NCBI RefSeq assembly: GCF_000959445.1
Contig: NZ_CP009630.1
Span: 310,001-374,000 of the forward strand
Source of the DNA: Burkholderia vietnamiensis LMG 10929
Lineage (GTDB): Bacteria > Pseudomonadota > Gammaproteobacteria > Burkholderiales > Burkholderiaceae
Direction of reading: 5' to 3'
Length of the DNA stretch: 64,000 nucleotides
Position 1 is the stretch's first letter, and every line of letters starts with the position of its first letter. Below are positions 18,000 to 26,332 of the stretch, piece by piece. A model generated the notes under the pieces. That model did no database searches and was not told the origin of the DNA. It worked only from the letters and a program-made list of their open reading frames with translations. Made by a program: the position numbers and the translations under genes.

Positions 18000-19469
18000 T
18001 CAAAACACCGGGTTGTAGCGGCCGAGTTCGACCTGTACCGATTTGATCCGAGTGTAGTGTTCGAGCGTCGTGATGCCGTTCTCGCGCCCGACACCGGATT
18101 GCTTGTATCCGCCAACCGGCATCTCGGCCGGCGATTCGCCCCACGTGTTGATCCAGCAGATGCCGGCTTCGAGGCGATGGATCGTGCGATGCGCGCGCGA
18201 CAGGTTCTCCGTGACGACGCCGGCCGCGAGGCCGTAGTGCGTGTCGTTCGCGCGCGCGATCACTTCGTCCTCCGATTCGAAATCGAGGATGCTCATCACC
18301 GGCCCGAAGATTTCCTCGCGCACGATCTTCATGTCGTCGCGGCAGTCGCCGAATACCGTCGGCGCGACGTACTGGCCGTTCGTGAAATGGCCGTCGGTGA
18401 GCCGCGTGCCGCCGGCCAGCAGCTTCGCGCCTTCCGCCTTGCCGCTGGCGATGAAGCCGAGCACCTTGTCGAGCTGCGCGGCCGACACGAGCGGGCCGAA
18501 GTTGGTGTCGGCATCGGTCGGCTTGCCCACGCGGATCCGCTTCACGCGTTCGAGCACCTTGGCGGTGAACGCGTCCTTGATCGAGCGCTGCACGAACACG
18601 CGCGTGCCGTTGGTGCAGACCTGGCCCGAGCTGAAGAAGTTGGCGGTCACCGCGATGTCGGCCGCGCGATCGAGGTCGGCATCGTCGAACACGATCAGCG
18701 GCGACTTGCCGCCGAGCTCCATCGTCACTTCCTTCAGCGACGACGCGCCGGCCAGCGACATCACCTTCTTGCCGGTCTCGACGCCGCCCGTGAACGACAC
18801 CTTCGCGATGTCCGGGTGACCGGTCAGCAGCGCACCGACCGAGCCGTCGCCCTGCACGACGTTGAACACGCCGGCCGGCACGCCGGCTTCCGTATAGATC
18901 TCGGCGAGCTTCAGCGCGGTGAGCGGCGTGACCTCGCTCGGCTTGAACACCATCGCGTTGCCGGCCGCGAGCGCGGGCGCCGTCTTCCAGCATGCGATCT
19001 GGATCGGGTAGTTCCATGCGCCGATGCCCGCGCACACGCCGAGCGGCTCGCGGCGCGTGTAGACGAACGACTCGGCGCGCAACGGCACCTGCAGCCCTTC
19101 GATCGCGGTCGCGAGGCCCGCGTAGTACTCGATCACGTCCGCGCCGGTGACGATGTCGACCGCGAGCGTCTCGCCGATCGGCTTGCCGGTGTCGCGCGTC
19201 TCGATCGCCGCGAGTTCGTCGTTGCGCTCGCGCAGCAGATCGACCGCGCGGCGCAGGATGCGCGAGCGCTGCATCGCGGTCAGCGCCGCCCATTCGCGCT
19301 GCCCTTGCTGCGCCGAGGCGACCGCGCGGTCGACGTCGGCCGCGCTCGCTTGCTGCACCTGCGCGAGCAGCTCGCCGGTGGCGGGATCGAAGGTGTCGAA
19401 AGTCTTGCCGCTGGTGGCGTCGACATAAGCGCCGCCGATGTACAGGCGCTGCAAACCGTATACGGACAT
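18000..19469 (-). CDS. betB: Betaine-aldehyde dehydrogenase
   Basis: A 489-residue NAD(P)-dependent aldehyde dehydrogenase converting betaine aldehyde to glycine betaine. Visible: [14 protein letters not shown] (substrate/cofactor channel), [10 protein letters not shown], the catalytic Glu in MELGGKS near 252 and catalytic Cys in [12 protein letters not shown] near 286, plus the C-terminal [14 protein letters not shown]. Full family length. The ATG at 19469 has TGGAGATCC upstream. It lies between betI and betA and is transcribed with them. Confidence 0.97.
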   Translation of the reverse strand: MSVYGLQRLYIGGAYVDATSGKTFDTFDPATGELLAQVQQASAADVDRAVASAQQGQREWAALTAMQRSRILRRAVDLLRERNDELAAIETRDTGKPIGETLAVDIVTGADVIEYYAGLATAIEGLQVPLRAESFVYTRREPLGVCAGIGAWNYPIQIACWKTAPALAAGNAMVFKPSEVTPLTALKLAEIYTEAGVPAGVFNVVQGDGSVGALLTGHPDIAKVSFTGGVETGKKVMSLAGASSLKEVTMELGGKSPLIVFDDADLDRAADIAVTANFFSSGQVCTNGTRVFVQRSIKDAFTAKVLERVKRIRVGKPTDADTNFGPLVSAAQLDKVLGFIASGKAEGAKLLAGGTRLTDGHFTNGQYVAPTVFGDCRDDMKIVREEIFGPVMSILDFESEDEVIARANDTHYGLAAGVVTENLSRAHRTIHRLEAGICWINTWGESPAEMPVGGYKQSGVGRENGITTLEHYTRIKSVQVELGRYNPVF

Positions 19470-19501
19470 GAGGATCTCCAGGTTGGCGACTGCGCGACGC
19501 G

Positions 19502-20086
19502 TCACGCGGACGCGAGCAGCAGGTCGATGTAATCGTGGGCGAGCTTCAAGGCCGCCCGGGTATCGATCGGGCCGCCGGCGAGCGCGCCGCGCAGCCACAG
19601 GCCGTCGATCAGCGCGGCGAGGCCGCTGGCCGCTTCGCGCGCCTTCGCGCGCGGCAGGCGCTTCGCGAATTCGGCGCACAGGTTCGAGTGCAGGCGCCGC
19701 GTGTTGACGTGCTGCAGGCGCTTGAGCCTCGGCTCGTGCATGCTCTGCGACCAGAACGCGAGCCAGGTCTTCATCACCGGCGCGCTGACCTGCGTGTCGT
19801 CGAAGTTGGCGGCGACGATCGCGCGCAGCCTCGCGCGCGGATCCTTGCGCGCGGCGACGCGGCGGCGCGTGGTGGCCGCCCACAGATCGCGCAGCACGTG
19901 CCGCATCGTGGCTTCGAGCAGGCCGTCCTTGTCGCCGAAGTAGTGACTGACGATGCCCGTCGAGATCTTCGCGCGCTGCGCGACCGACGCGAGCGTCGTG
20001 CCGGGCAGGCCGGCCTCGTCGATCGAGCGCAGCGTCGCGTCGATCAGCTGCGCGCGACGGATCTCCCGCATTCCGACTTTCGGCAT
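19502..20086 (-). CDS. betI: TetR-family repressor BetI
   Basis: A 194-residue choline-responsive repressor. The N-terminal HTH spans about 10-55 ([33 protein letters not shown]), and the BetI-specific C-terminal domain includes [14 protein letters not shown]. The start at 20086 has GGAGTGCG upstream. First gene of betIBA, 32 bp before betB. It is expected to bind the dyad at 20146 and derepress with choline, as in Escherichia coli. Confidence 0.95.
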
Positions 20087-20145
20087 CGCGCACTCCTTCG
20101 CCCCGGACGGGCCGTTCGTGGAAGTCGAGAGCTTATCGGTTTTTT

Positions 20146-20159
20146 ATTGATCGTTCAAT
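20146..20159. promoter_or_regulatory. Candidate BetI operator
   Basis: ATTGA-TCGT-TCAAT, a perfect 5-bp dyad inside an AT-rich island (20138-20170), 60 bp upstream of betI. It resembles the AATxxGAxCGTTCAAT-like site described for E. coli BetI. The surrounding TTTTTATTGATCG and AACAAAAAAT runs make it the obvious promoter region for betIBA. Confidence 0.6.
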
Positions 20160-20381
20160 CAACAAAAAATCGGGTCCGACGATGTGCGGCGGGGATGCCG
20201 TGCGGCGGGCGCGGCGCCGGCTGGGGCTTCGCGCGGCCGATGTCGGCACCGGTCAAACACCTGTCGCGTTTGAGACATCGGCGCCCCGGTCTCGGGGACT
20301 ACTCTCGAACAGCACGTTGCAGGTGCGCCGCAGTCGTGCGGCGGCCCGCAGCGCGAACCAACGAGACATGGAGACAATACG

Positions 20382-21578
20382 ATGAGCAGCAATCGAGGTG
20401 TCGTCTATCTTGGGCCGGGCAAGGTGGAGGTGCAGAAGATCGATTATCCGAAGATGGTCGATCCGACCGGGCGCGCGATCGGCCACGGCGTGATCCTGAA
20501 AGTGGTGAGCACGAACATCTGCGGTTCCGACCAGCATATGGTGCGCGGCCGCACGACCGCGCCGGTCGGACTCGTGCTCGGGCACGAGATCACCGGCGAG
20601 GTGGTCGAGGTCGGCCCCGACGTCGAGACGCTGAAGATCGGCGATCTCGTGTCGGTGCCGTTCAACGTCGCGTGCGGACGCTGCGCGATGTGCAAGGACA
20701 CCCATACGGGCGTGTGCCTGAACGTGAACCCGTCGCGTGCGGGCGGCGCGTACGGCTACGTCGACATGGGCGGCTGGATCGGCGGACAGGCCGAGTACGT
20801 GCTCGTGCCGTACGCGGACTTCAACCTGCTGAAATTCCCGGACCGCGATCAGGCGATGGCGAAGATCCGCGACCTGACCTGCCTGTCCGACATTCTGCCG
20901 ACCGGCTACCACGGCGCGGTGAGCGCGGGCGTGAAGCCGGGCTCGACGGTCTATATCGCGGGCGCAGGCCCGGTCGGGATGGCGGCGGCCGCGTCGGCGC
21001 GGCTGCTCGGCGCGGCGGTCACGATCGTCGGCGACATGAACGCGGAACGCCTCGCCCATGCGCGCGCGATGGGCTTCGAGACGGTCGACCTGTCGAAGGA
21101 CGCGTCGCTCGGCGAGCAGATCGCGCAGATTCTCGGCGTGCCGGAAATCGACTGCGCGGTCGACTGCGTCGGCTTCGAAGCGCACGGCCACGGCTCGTCG
21201 GGCAGCGCGGAGGAAGCGCCGGCGACGGTGCTGAACTCGCTGATGGAGATCACGCGGCCGGCCGGCGCGATCGGCATCCCGGGCCTCTACGTGACCGACG
21301 ATCCGGGCGCGAAGGACAAGGCCGCGCAGCACGGCAGCCTGAGCATCCGCTTCGGCCTCGGCTGGGCGAAGTCGCATTCGTTCTTCACGGGTCAGACGCC
21401 GGTGCTGAAGTACAACCGCAACCTGATGCAGGCGATCCTGTTCGACCGCCTGCCGATCGCGAAGATCGTCAACGTCGAGGTGATCTCGCTCGATCAGGCG
21501 CCGGAAGGCTACAAGAAGTTCGACGGCGGCGCACCGCGCAAATTCGTGATCGACCCGCACGGCCTGCTCGCGGCCTGA
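20382..21578 (+). CDS. fdhA: Glutathione-independent formaldehyde dehydrogenase
   Basis: A 398-residue zinc-dependent MDR dehydrogenase oxidising formaldehyde to formate with NAD and no thiol cofactor, as in Pseudomonas putida FdhA. Catalytic zinc ligands: Cys47 in NICGSDQH, His in LGHEITGEVV, and Asp in CLSDILPTGYHG in place of the usual Cys. Structural zinc: CGRCAMCKDTHTGVC. Rossmann motif: GAGPVGMAAAASA. Its placement beside betIBA and near gbcAB fits removal of formaldehyde made in betaine demethylation. The ribosome site is GGAGACAA. It is divergent from betI with a 295-bp gap and may be GbdR-controlled (inference). Confidence 0.95.
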   Translation: MSSNRGVVYLGPGKVEVQKIDYPKMVDPTGRAIGHGVILKVVSTNICGSDQHMVRGRTTAPVGLVLGHEITGEVVEVGPDVETLKIGDLVSVPFNVACGRCAMCKDTHTGVCLNVNPSRAGGAYGYVDMGGWIGGQAEYVLVPYADFNLLKFPDRDQAMAKIRDLTCLSDILPTGYHGAVSAGVKPGSTVYIAGAGPVGMAAAASARLLGAAVTIVGDMNAERLAHARAMGFETVDLSKDASLGEQIAQILGVPEIDCAVDCVGFEAHGHGSSGSAEEAPATVLNSLMEITRPAGAIGIPGLYVTDDPGAKDKAAQHGSLSIRFGLGWAKSHSFFTGQTPVLKYNRNLMQAILFDRLPIAKIVNVEVISLDQAPEGYKKFDGGAPRKFVIDPHGLLAA

Positions 21579-21600
21579 CGTGCGAACGGCTCACATGAAG

Positions 21601-21633
21601 CGGGCGGCGCCGGAGACGGCGCCGCCCGTTTTT
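21601..21633 (+). terminator. Intrinsic terminator after fdhA
   Basis: 12-bp stem (21601-21612 with 21617-21628), tetraloop GAGA, then TTTTT (21629-21633). It lies between the convergent fdhA and Nramp-type genes; the U-tract is on the fdhA side. Confidence 0.85.
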
Positions 21634-21673
21634 CATTCCTCGACGACTCTCCCGACGCCTGCCGCGCTACCGG

Positions 21674-22981
21674 TCAGAACGAAGTCACCACCATCCCGAC
21701 CGCGATCACGAACATCACGATCGTGGCGAGCCAGCCCAGCGCGCGCAGCCAGCCCTTGACGCTGAAGGCACCCATGATGTCGGTGCGCGACGCGATCAAC
21801 ATCATCACGACCATCACGGGCACGGCGATCACGCCGTTGAGCACGGCGCTCCAGTAAAGCGCCTTGATCGCGTTGATGGAGGTGAAATTGATGACCATCC
21901 CGATCAGCGTGGCGATCGCGATGGTGGCATAAAAGGCCTTGGCTTCCTGGACCTTCCGCGAAAACCCGACGGGCCAGTCGCGTGCCTCGCCTACGGCGTA
22001 GGCGGCCGAGCCTGCCAGCACTGGCACCGCGAGCAAGCCGGTCCCGACGATGCCGACGGTGAACAGCAGCGCCGCGAAGTGTCCCGCGATCGGCCGCAGT
22101 GCGAGCGCCGCCTGCGCCGAAGTCTGGATGTCCGTGATGCCGCCCGCGTTGAGTGTGGCGGCGGTGGTGGCGAGGATGGCGAGGGCGACCAGATTGGACA
22201 GGCCCATCCCGGTCACCGTGTCCATCTCGATGCGGTGCAGCGCCGTCGGCGCCTGTGCCGGCGCGCTGAAGAGGTCGCGGCGGGTCGGATGCGCATGCAT
22301 GTCCTCCACTTCCTCTTCGGATTGCCAGAAGAACAGATAGGGGCTGATGGTGGTGCCGAAGATCGCGACGACGAGCGTCAGGTAGGACGACGTCCAGCTC
22401 AGATGCGGAACGAACAAATGGCTCGCCAGACGCGCCCATTCGATATGCGCGATCGCGAGCACCGCGAAGTACGCGAACAGCGACAACGTGAACCATTTCA
22501 GCACGGCGACGTAGCGCGTGTACTGCAGCAGCAGCTGCATCGCGATGCAGATGGCCGAGAAAAGCAGCACGTACAGCCACTTCGGGCCGGGCAGCAGGAG
22601 CGCCATCGCATCGGCCATCGCGCCAAGATCGGCGCCGAGATTGATGATGTTGGCGATGAGCAGGAGCACGACGACCCATTGGAGCAACCAGTCGGGATAG
22701 TGCCGGCGCAGCACGCCGGCGATGCCGTGGCCGGTGGTGCGCCCGATCCGGGCGCTGATCATCTGGATCGCGACCATCAGCGGATAGCTGAACAGCAACG
22801 TCCACGAAAGTCCGTAGCCGAACGCCGCGCCGGCCTGACTGTAGGTTGCGATGCCGCTCGGGTCGTCGTCCGATGCGCCGGTGATCAAGCCGGCGCCGAG
22901 AAAGCCGAACAGGCGCGGTTTGGACGGACCGACGACGGGGTCGCGCGTGGGTAGGGGATCGTTCTGTGAATTGCTGTCCAT
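21674..22981 (-). CDS. Nramp-related metal ion transporter with altered metal-site motifs
   Basis: A 435-residue membrane protein with about 11 hydrophobic helices and the Nramp (SLC11) layout. In helix 1 the canonical DPGN is DPSG (ASDDDPSGIATYSQ). In helix 6 the canonical metal-binding Met of the MPH region is absent, and the motif is FGTTISPYLFFWQ. These changes place it in the Nramp-related outgroup rather than true MntH Mn2+/H+ symporters. A hydrophilic loop, EEEVEDMHAHPTRRD, follows helix 6. Ion and coupling cannot be named; Mg2+ or another hard cation is possible. It stands alone, convergent with fdhA, with no MntR- or Fur-like box recognised. Confidence 0.85.
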   Translation of the reverse strand: MDSNSQNDPLPTRDPVVGPSKPRLFGFLGAGLITGASDDDPSGIATYSQAGAAFGYGLSWTLLFSYPLMVAIQMISARIGRTTGHGIAGVLRRHYPDWLLQWVVVLLLIANIINLGADLGAMADAMALLLPGPKWLYVLLFSAICIAMQLLLQYTRYVAVLKWFTLSLFAYFAVLAIAHIEWARLASHLFVPHLSWTSSYLTLVVAIFGTTISPYLFFWQSEEEVEDMHAHPTRRDLFSAPAQAPTALHRIEMDTVTGMGLSNLVALAILATTAATLNAGGITDIQTSAQAALALRPIAGHFAALLFTVGIVGTGLLAVPVLAGSAAYAVGEARDWPVGFSRKVQEAKAFYATIAIATLIGMVINFTSINAIKALYWSAVLNGVIAVPVMVVMMLIASRTDIMGAFSVKGWLRALGWLATIVMFVIAVGMVVTSF

Positions 22982-23412
22982 GGGACGAGGGTCTTTGCGC
23001 GAGGGCGGGAATTCGGGTGGGTGTCTACCGACGCGGGTTATGACGCGCGCCCGTTCCGTCAGACGCCCGCGAGGGTTGCGCCGTAAGCCGACCTGCGGTG
23101 CGGGATGAGCCGGTAGACGAGGCAGCCGATAGCGTATCGGATTCTGGCGAAGGAGGCATTCTCGTTCGCTCCGCGCGGCCGAGCGCGGGCGGTTGGTCGA
23201 CCAGCGGCGGCGGGAGGCTTGCGAGCGGGTTCGTGACTATGCGGGTTCGTGACTATGCGGGGTTGGTCGGCGGGTGCGCGCGGCTGGCAGGGGCAGGCTT
23301 CGTCAGCGGCCACGGATGTTGTCCGGCGCCGACTGGAGCGGCGGCCACCGACGGCTCCGCTACCGACATCCGCGGCAACTGACGCGCAACCAGGTTCCTC
23401 GCTGCGCGGCCG
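22982..23412. other. 431-bp gap with no confident gene
   Basis: Upstream of the Nramp-type gene. ORFs on both strands are Arg/Ala/Gly-rich shadows without ribosome sites. The only structure is a short tandem repeat at 23226. The transporter promoter is presumably near 23000-23150 but no clear hexamers are seen. Confidence 0.45.
23226..23257. repeat. Tandem 16-bp repeat, two copies
   Basis: CGGGTTCGTGACTATG occurs twice head-to-tail (23226-23241, 23242-23257), followed by a degenerate start of a third (CGGGGTTGGT). Probably replication slippage; no coding function is apparent. Confidence 0.85.
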
Positions 23413-24228
23413 TCAGTGTCCGCGGTACAGATAGGCCATTTCGGCGTCGCTCGCCCCGCGTCGCAGATGGCGCGCGTGCCAGCTCACGCGACGGGTCGCA
23501 TGCGTGCGCCGGGCCGGGACGCCGCCTTTCCAGTCGGCGACGCGGATGCCGCCTTGCGCGCGGTCCGTGTCGCGAAGCGGCGGCACTTGCCGCGCGAGCG
23601 TCGCGGGCGCGCCTGCGCCCGCTCTCGCACTCGCCCTCGCGTGGCGGCTCGAGGCCGCACCACGCGGACCGTCGACGGTGGCCGGCTGGCCGGCATCGGC
23701 GAGCGGGCCGGCCGCCGGCGCCAGCGTCTCATCCCGACGAAACGCATAGACGGGTGCGGGCAGCACCGGCAACGCGGGCGTGTCGGCGACCTGCACGCCG
23801 GCGTCGGCCGCGCCGGTGCTCGTTGCGCCGTGGCCGCGACAGACCGGGTCGGCCCGGCACGTGCGGTCGAACGTCACGTAACCGCCGACGAGCAGGACCA
23901 GCGTCAACACGCTGAGCAACGGTGCGCTCGATGCGCGCGGCCGATGAATCGCCGCGTTGCGTACGGCGGCCGCGAAGCGCGACACCCATGTGGGTGCCGA
24001 CGGCGCGCCGTGGTCGGGAGCGGCCGGCTCGCCGCCGCGCCAGCGACCGAGCGGGGCGAACGGCCGGTTCCCCGTTCCGCACACGGGGCAGGTATCGCTG
24101 GCGCGGAATGCCATGAAGCCGCATTCCCGACAGCGCTGACTGACCGTCACGCGCGGCTGGACGCGCACATTCATCGCGCCGAGCAGCGTGTCGCGTGGGT
24201 GGATTCTCCGGCTGGGCAGGACTCGCAT
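23413..24228 (-). CDS. Zinc-ribbon membrane-anchored hypothetical protein
   Basis: About 271 residues from the ATG at 24228 (GAGGTAGC upstream); a second possible start is at 24174. Residues near 36-56 form a four-Cys zinc ribbon (CRECGF...CPVCGTGNRP). A single membrane helix lies near 110-130 (APLLSVLTLVLLVGGYV), followed by an Ala/Pro-rich, Arg-rich low-complexity region with two more Cys. The likely topology is zinc ribbon inside and tail outside. The family is not recognised; the layout resembles zinc-ribbon membrane proteins of unknown role. The codon pattern is weaker at the 3' end, so the true C-terminus is uncertain. Confidence 0.55.
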   Translation of the reverse strand: MRVLPSRRIHPRDTLLGAMNVRVQPRVTVSQRCRECGFMAFRASDTCPVCGTGNRPFAPLGRWRGGEPAAPDHGAPSAPTWVSRFAAAVRNAAIHRPRASSAPLLSVLTLVLLVGGYVTFDRTCRADPVCRGHGATSTGAADAGVQVADTPALPVLPAPVYAFRRDETLAPAAGPLADAGQPATVDGPRGAASSRHARASARAGAGAPATLARQVPPLRDTDRAQGGIRVADWKGGVPARRTHATRRVSWHARHLRRGASDAEMAYLYRGH

Positions 24229-24236
24229 CGTCGTTG

Positions 24237-24644
24237 CTACCTCGTTTGTCGTTGCCGGTCGGCGAGCGTTCCGAGGGGCCGGATCGCATCCTCGACGGCG
24301 GGAGGCCACGGCCAGCGATGGCTGAGCCGGGTATGGCGTGCTTGAACTGGTCGGTCGACTGGAATGTCGCCTCGTCGTCGCGCGCGGTTTGCGACGCGTC
24401 GGTGCGGTGCTGGATCGCAATGCATTCGCGTGGCGTGGTGGTTCGGGACAAGCTGACCACGGCGCGCACATGCGGCGGTCGGCGGCTCGCTTTCGCACAT
24501 GTAGAAGCCGCGCCGCGCGGTAGCAGGATTTACACGACGCGCGCCGAATGCGGACGGCTCAGTCGCGACGCGCGCGACATGGGAGAAATCACCGTACCGG
24601 ATCGAGTTGGCGACCATTTGCGCGATCGCCGCATATCGCTTCAT
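24237..24644 (-). CDS. Hypothetical ORF upstream of the zinc-ribbon gene, doubtful
   Basis: 135 codons starting MKRYAAIAQMVANS with a good Shine-Dalgarno (GGAGG, 6 nt before the ATG) and stopping 8 bp before the zinc-ribbon gene, which suggests an operon. The first 50 residues look protein-like; the rest is rich in Arg, His and Pro and may be out of frame. It could be a frameshifted or decaying gene. No family recognised. Confidence 0.35.
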   Translation of the reverse strand: MKRYAAIAQMVANSIRYGDFSHVARVATEPSAFGARRVNPATARRGFYMCESEPPTAACARRGQLVPNHHATRMHCDPAPHRRVANRARRRGDIPVDRPVQARHTRLSHRWPWPPAVEDAIRPLGTLADRQRQTR

Positions 24645-24962
24645 GCGTGGCCTCCGGCCGGGCGCGGCCGGCGCTGAAGAAAGAGTAGCAACGGCAACCG
24701 CCGCATTCAATCCCGCCCCAATCGCCAATGTTTCGCGGGCGATTCCGCTCCGCTGCATCGGTTCGGGAACCGGGCGTCCTGCGCAAGTCTCGTTCCCGCT
24801 GACGGGTCGGTACGGCGTCACGTTTTCCGCTGCCGAGCGGCGAGGTTGCTGAAGCCGAACGCGCGCGAATGCACATTCGAGGATCGTGTACGCGGCGCGC
24901 GATGCAGCTACCTGCCACGCTTGCCGAAACGCACGCGCCGAAATCGTCAGCGCAAAAGAAAA
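24645..24962. other. 318-bp non-coding stretch left of the IS
   Basis: No gene or RNA recognised. It ends in the 8-bp sequence AAAGAAAA (24955-24962), the left copy of the IS target duplication, and was contiguous with the gbdR terminator before the insertion. Confidence 0.5.
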
Positions 24963-26267
24963 GGTTCATCGAGGATTACCGGGGAAGGCGGCGCGGATCT
25001 TGAGGAAGAAGTATTCATCGTCACGGTACCCGTAAGCCCGCCGCTTGATGACCTTGATGGTGTTGTTGATGCCTTCGACGACGCTGGTATTGAGCGGATG
25101 GCGGCAGCGAGTCACGATTCCGTGCCAGTAGCCCTGCAAGCGCTCGGCGAACTTTTGCAGGGCGGCGATCCCGCTTTGCTGAGCCTGCTCGAACCATTGT
25201 TCCCAAGCCTTTTGCGCCCAGGCTGGCTTCTGATAGAACCAGAGCCGCTTGAGCTCGTCGCGTAACACGTAGACGCATAACAGCGACTGATTGGCCGCCA
25301 GCAACTCTTTCAGGTGCACGGCCTGATCTGGCTTGAGGTTGTGGCGGTTGCGCAGCAACAACCAGCGGCTGGACTTCAGAACTTTGCGGGCCGGCTTGTC
25401 ATGTCGGAGTTGATTGGCCTGGTCCACTCGCACCCGATCTATCACTTCGCGGCCGTACTTGGCCACGACGTGGTACAGGTCGAAGACGATCTCCGCCTGC
25501 GGACACTGTTCCCTGATTTCGAGTTCATACGCCGTGGTCATGTCGATCGCCACCGCTTCAATACGCTTGGCAACGCCTTCGGGAAGCTGCTCGAAGAAGG
25601 CACGGGCAGTCTCGCGCGAGCGGCCCTGTCCGATCCAGAGCACCTGCCGGCTCATCGGCTCGACCACCACCGTGGCGTAGCGATGGCCTTTATGCAGCGC
25701 GAACTCGTCCATCGCCAGATAGCGGATCGTTGACCAGTCGGGCTCGCGCACACGCGCCCGCAGACGCATCTTGTCGATCGATTTGACCGTGTGCCAGCCC
25801 AGGTCGTAGAAGGCCGCCACGGCCTGCACGCTGGCCGCTTGCAGCAGCTTCTCGCAGGCCTTGGCGAAGCGCTCCGTCACTCGCTGGTAGCGGCCCAGCC
25901 ACGCCAGCTTCTCCAGTCGCGGGCCGCCGCAGCGTTCACACCAGACTCGGCGGCGCGGAACGTGCAGCACCACCCGGTATTCGAACAACGGCAGGTCACG
26001 CACCCGGCGAACCGTTGTCTCGTGGATTTGCTGGCAGCGTGCACCACATTGCTCGCAATACATGACCTTGCTGATCGGCTTCAAATACAGCGACAGCGTG
26101 CGGCCGTCGCCTTCCGGCCATTCCACACGCTCCAACCGGTAACCCGTCCAGCAGCCCAGTGCCTGAAGTGCCTTGCGATCGAGCAATTGCTTCTCCTGAC
26201 GTCCTTAAAGTCAGGCGTCAGGTTACGCAATCGCTCTAAAACCCTCCACGGTTTCCTACGATGAACC
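24963..26267 (-). mobile_element. Complete ISL3-family insertion sequence, 1305 bp
   Basis: Terminal inverted repeats: the left end starts GGTTCATCGAGGATTACCGG at 24963, and the reverse complement of the right end starts GGTTCATCGTAGGAAACCGT at 26267; 19 of the first 26 positions match, including the first nine. Both ends are flanked by the same 8 bp, AAAGAAAA (24955-24962 and 26268-26275), the duplication length expected for ISL3. One intact transposase gene fills the element. Perfect duplications and an intact ORF point to a recent, probably still active insertion. Confidence 0.95.
24966..26186 (-). CDS. ISL3-family transposase
   Basis: A 406-residue DDE-type transposase. An N-terminal zinc finger (YCEQCGARCQQ and VWCERCGGPR) recognises the ends. 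An HTH region includes VQAVAAFYDLGWHTVKSID. The DDE core has the first Asp in RYLAMDEFALHKGHRY, the second in IDMTTAYELEI / VFDLYHV, and the terminal Glu in SVVEGINNTIKVIKRRAYG. Full length with no frameshift. The stop codon lies within the left inverted repeat, as is common in compact ISs. Confidence 0.97.
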   Translation of the reverse strand: MLDRKALQALGCWTGYRLERVEWPEGDGRTLSLYLKPISKVMYCEQCGARCQQIHETTVRRVRDLPLFEYRVVLHVPRRRVWCERCGGPRLEKLAWLGRYQRVTERFAKACEKLLQAASVQAVAAFYDLGWHTVKSIDKMRLRARVREPDWSTIRYLAMDEFALHKGHRYATVVVEPMSRQVLWIGQGRSRETARAFFEQLPEGVAKRIEAVAIDMTTAYELEIREQCPQAEIVFDLYHVVAKYGREVIDRVRVDQANQLRHDKPARKVLKSSRWLLLRNRHNLKPDQAVHLKELLAANQSLLCVYVLRDELKRLWFYQKPAWAQKAWEQWFEQAQQSGIAALQKFAERLQGYWHGIVTRCRHPLNTSVVEGINNTIKVIKRRAYGYRDDEYFFLKIRAAFPGNPR

Positions 26268-26295
26268 AAAGAAAAGCGGCCCATCGGGCCGCTTT
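26268..26295 (-). terminator. gbdR terminator, with U-tract made from the IS target duplication
   Basis: 7-bp stem GCGGCCC/GGGCCGC (26276-26282 with 26286-26292), loop ATC. On the minus strand it is followed by TTTTCTTT, which is exactly the right copy of the 8-bp IS duplication (26275-26268). It terminates gbdR just before the IS. Confidence 0.85.
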
Positions 26296-26332
26296 CATGA
26301 TTGCACCGCGCGCGCCGCCGTCGGCGCCGGTG

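Noticed and set aside
23059..23313. 84-aa minus-strand ORF upstream of the Nramp-type gene
   Set aside because: No ribosome site, and it overlaps the 16-bp tandem repeat; not supportable as a gene.
24846..25265. 139-aa plus-strand ORF crossing the left IS end
   Set aside because: It joins flanking DNA to antisense transposase sequence; an accidental frame created by the insertion.
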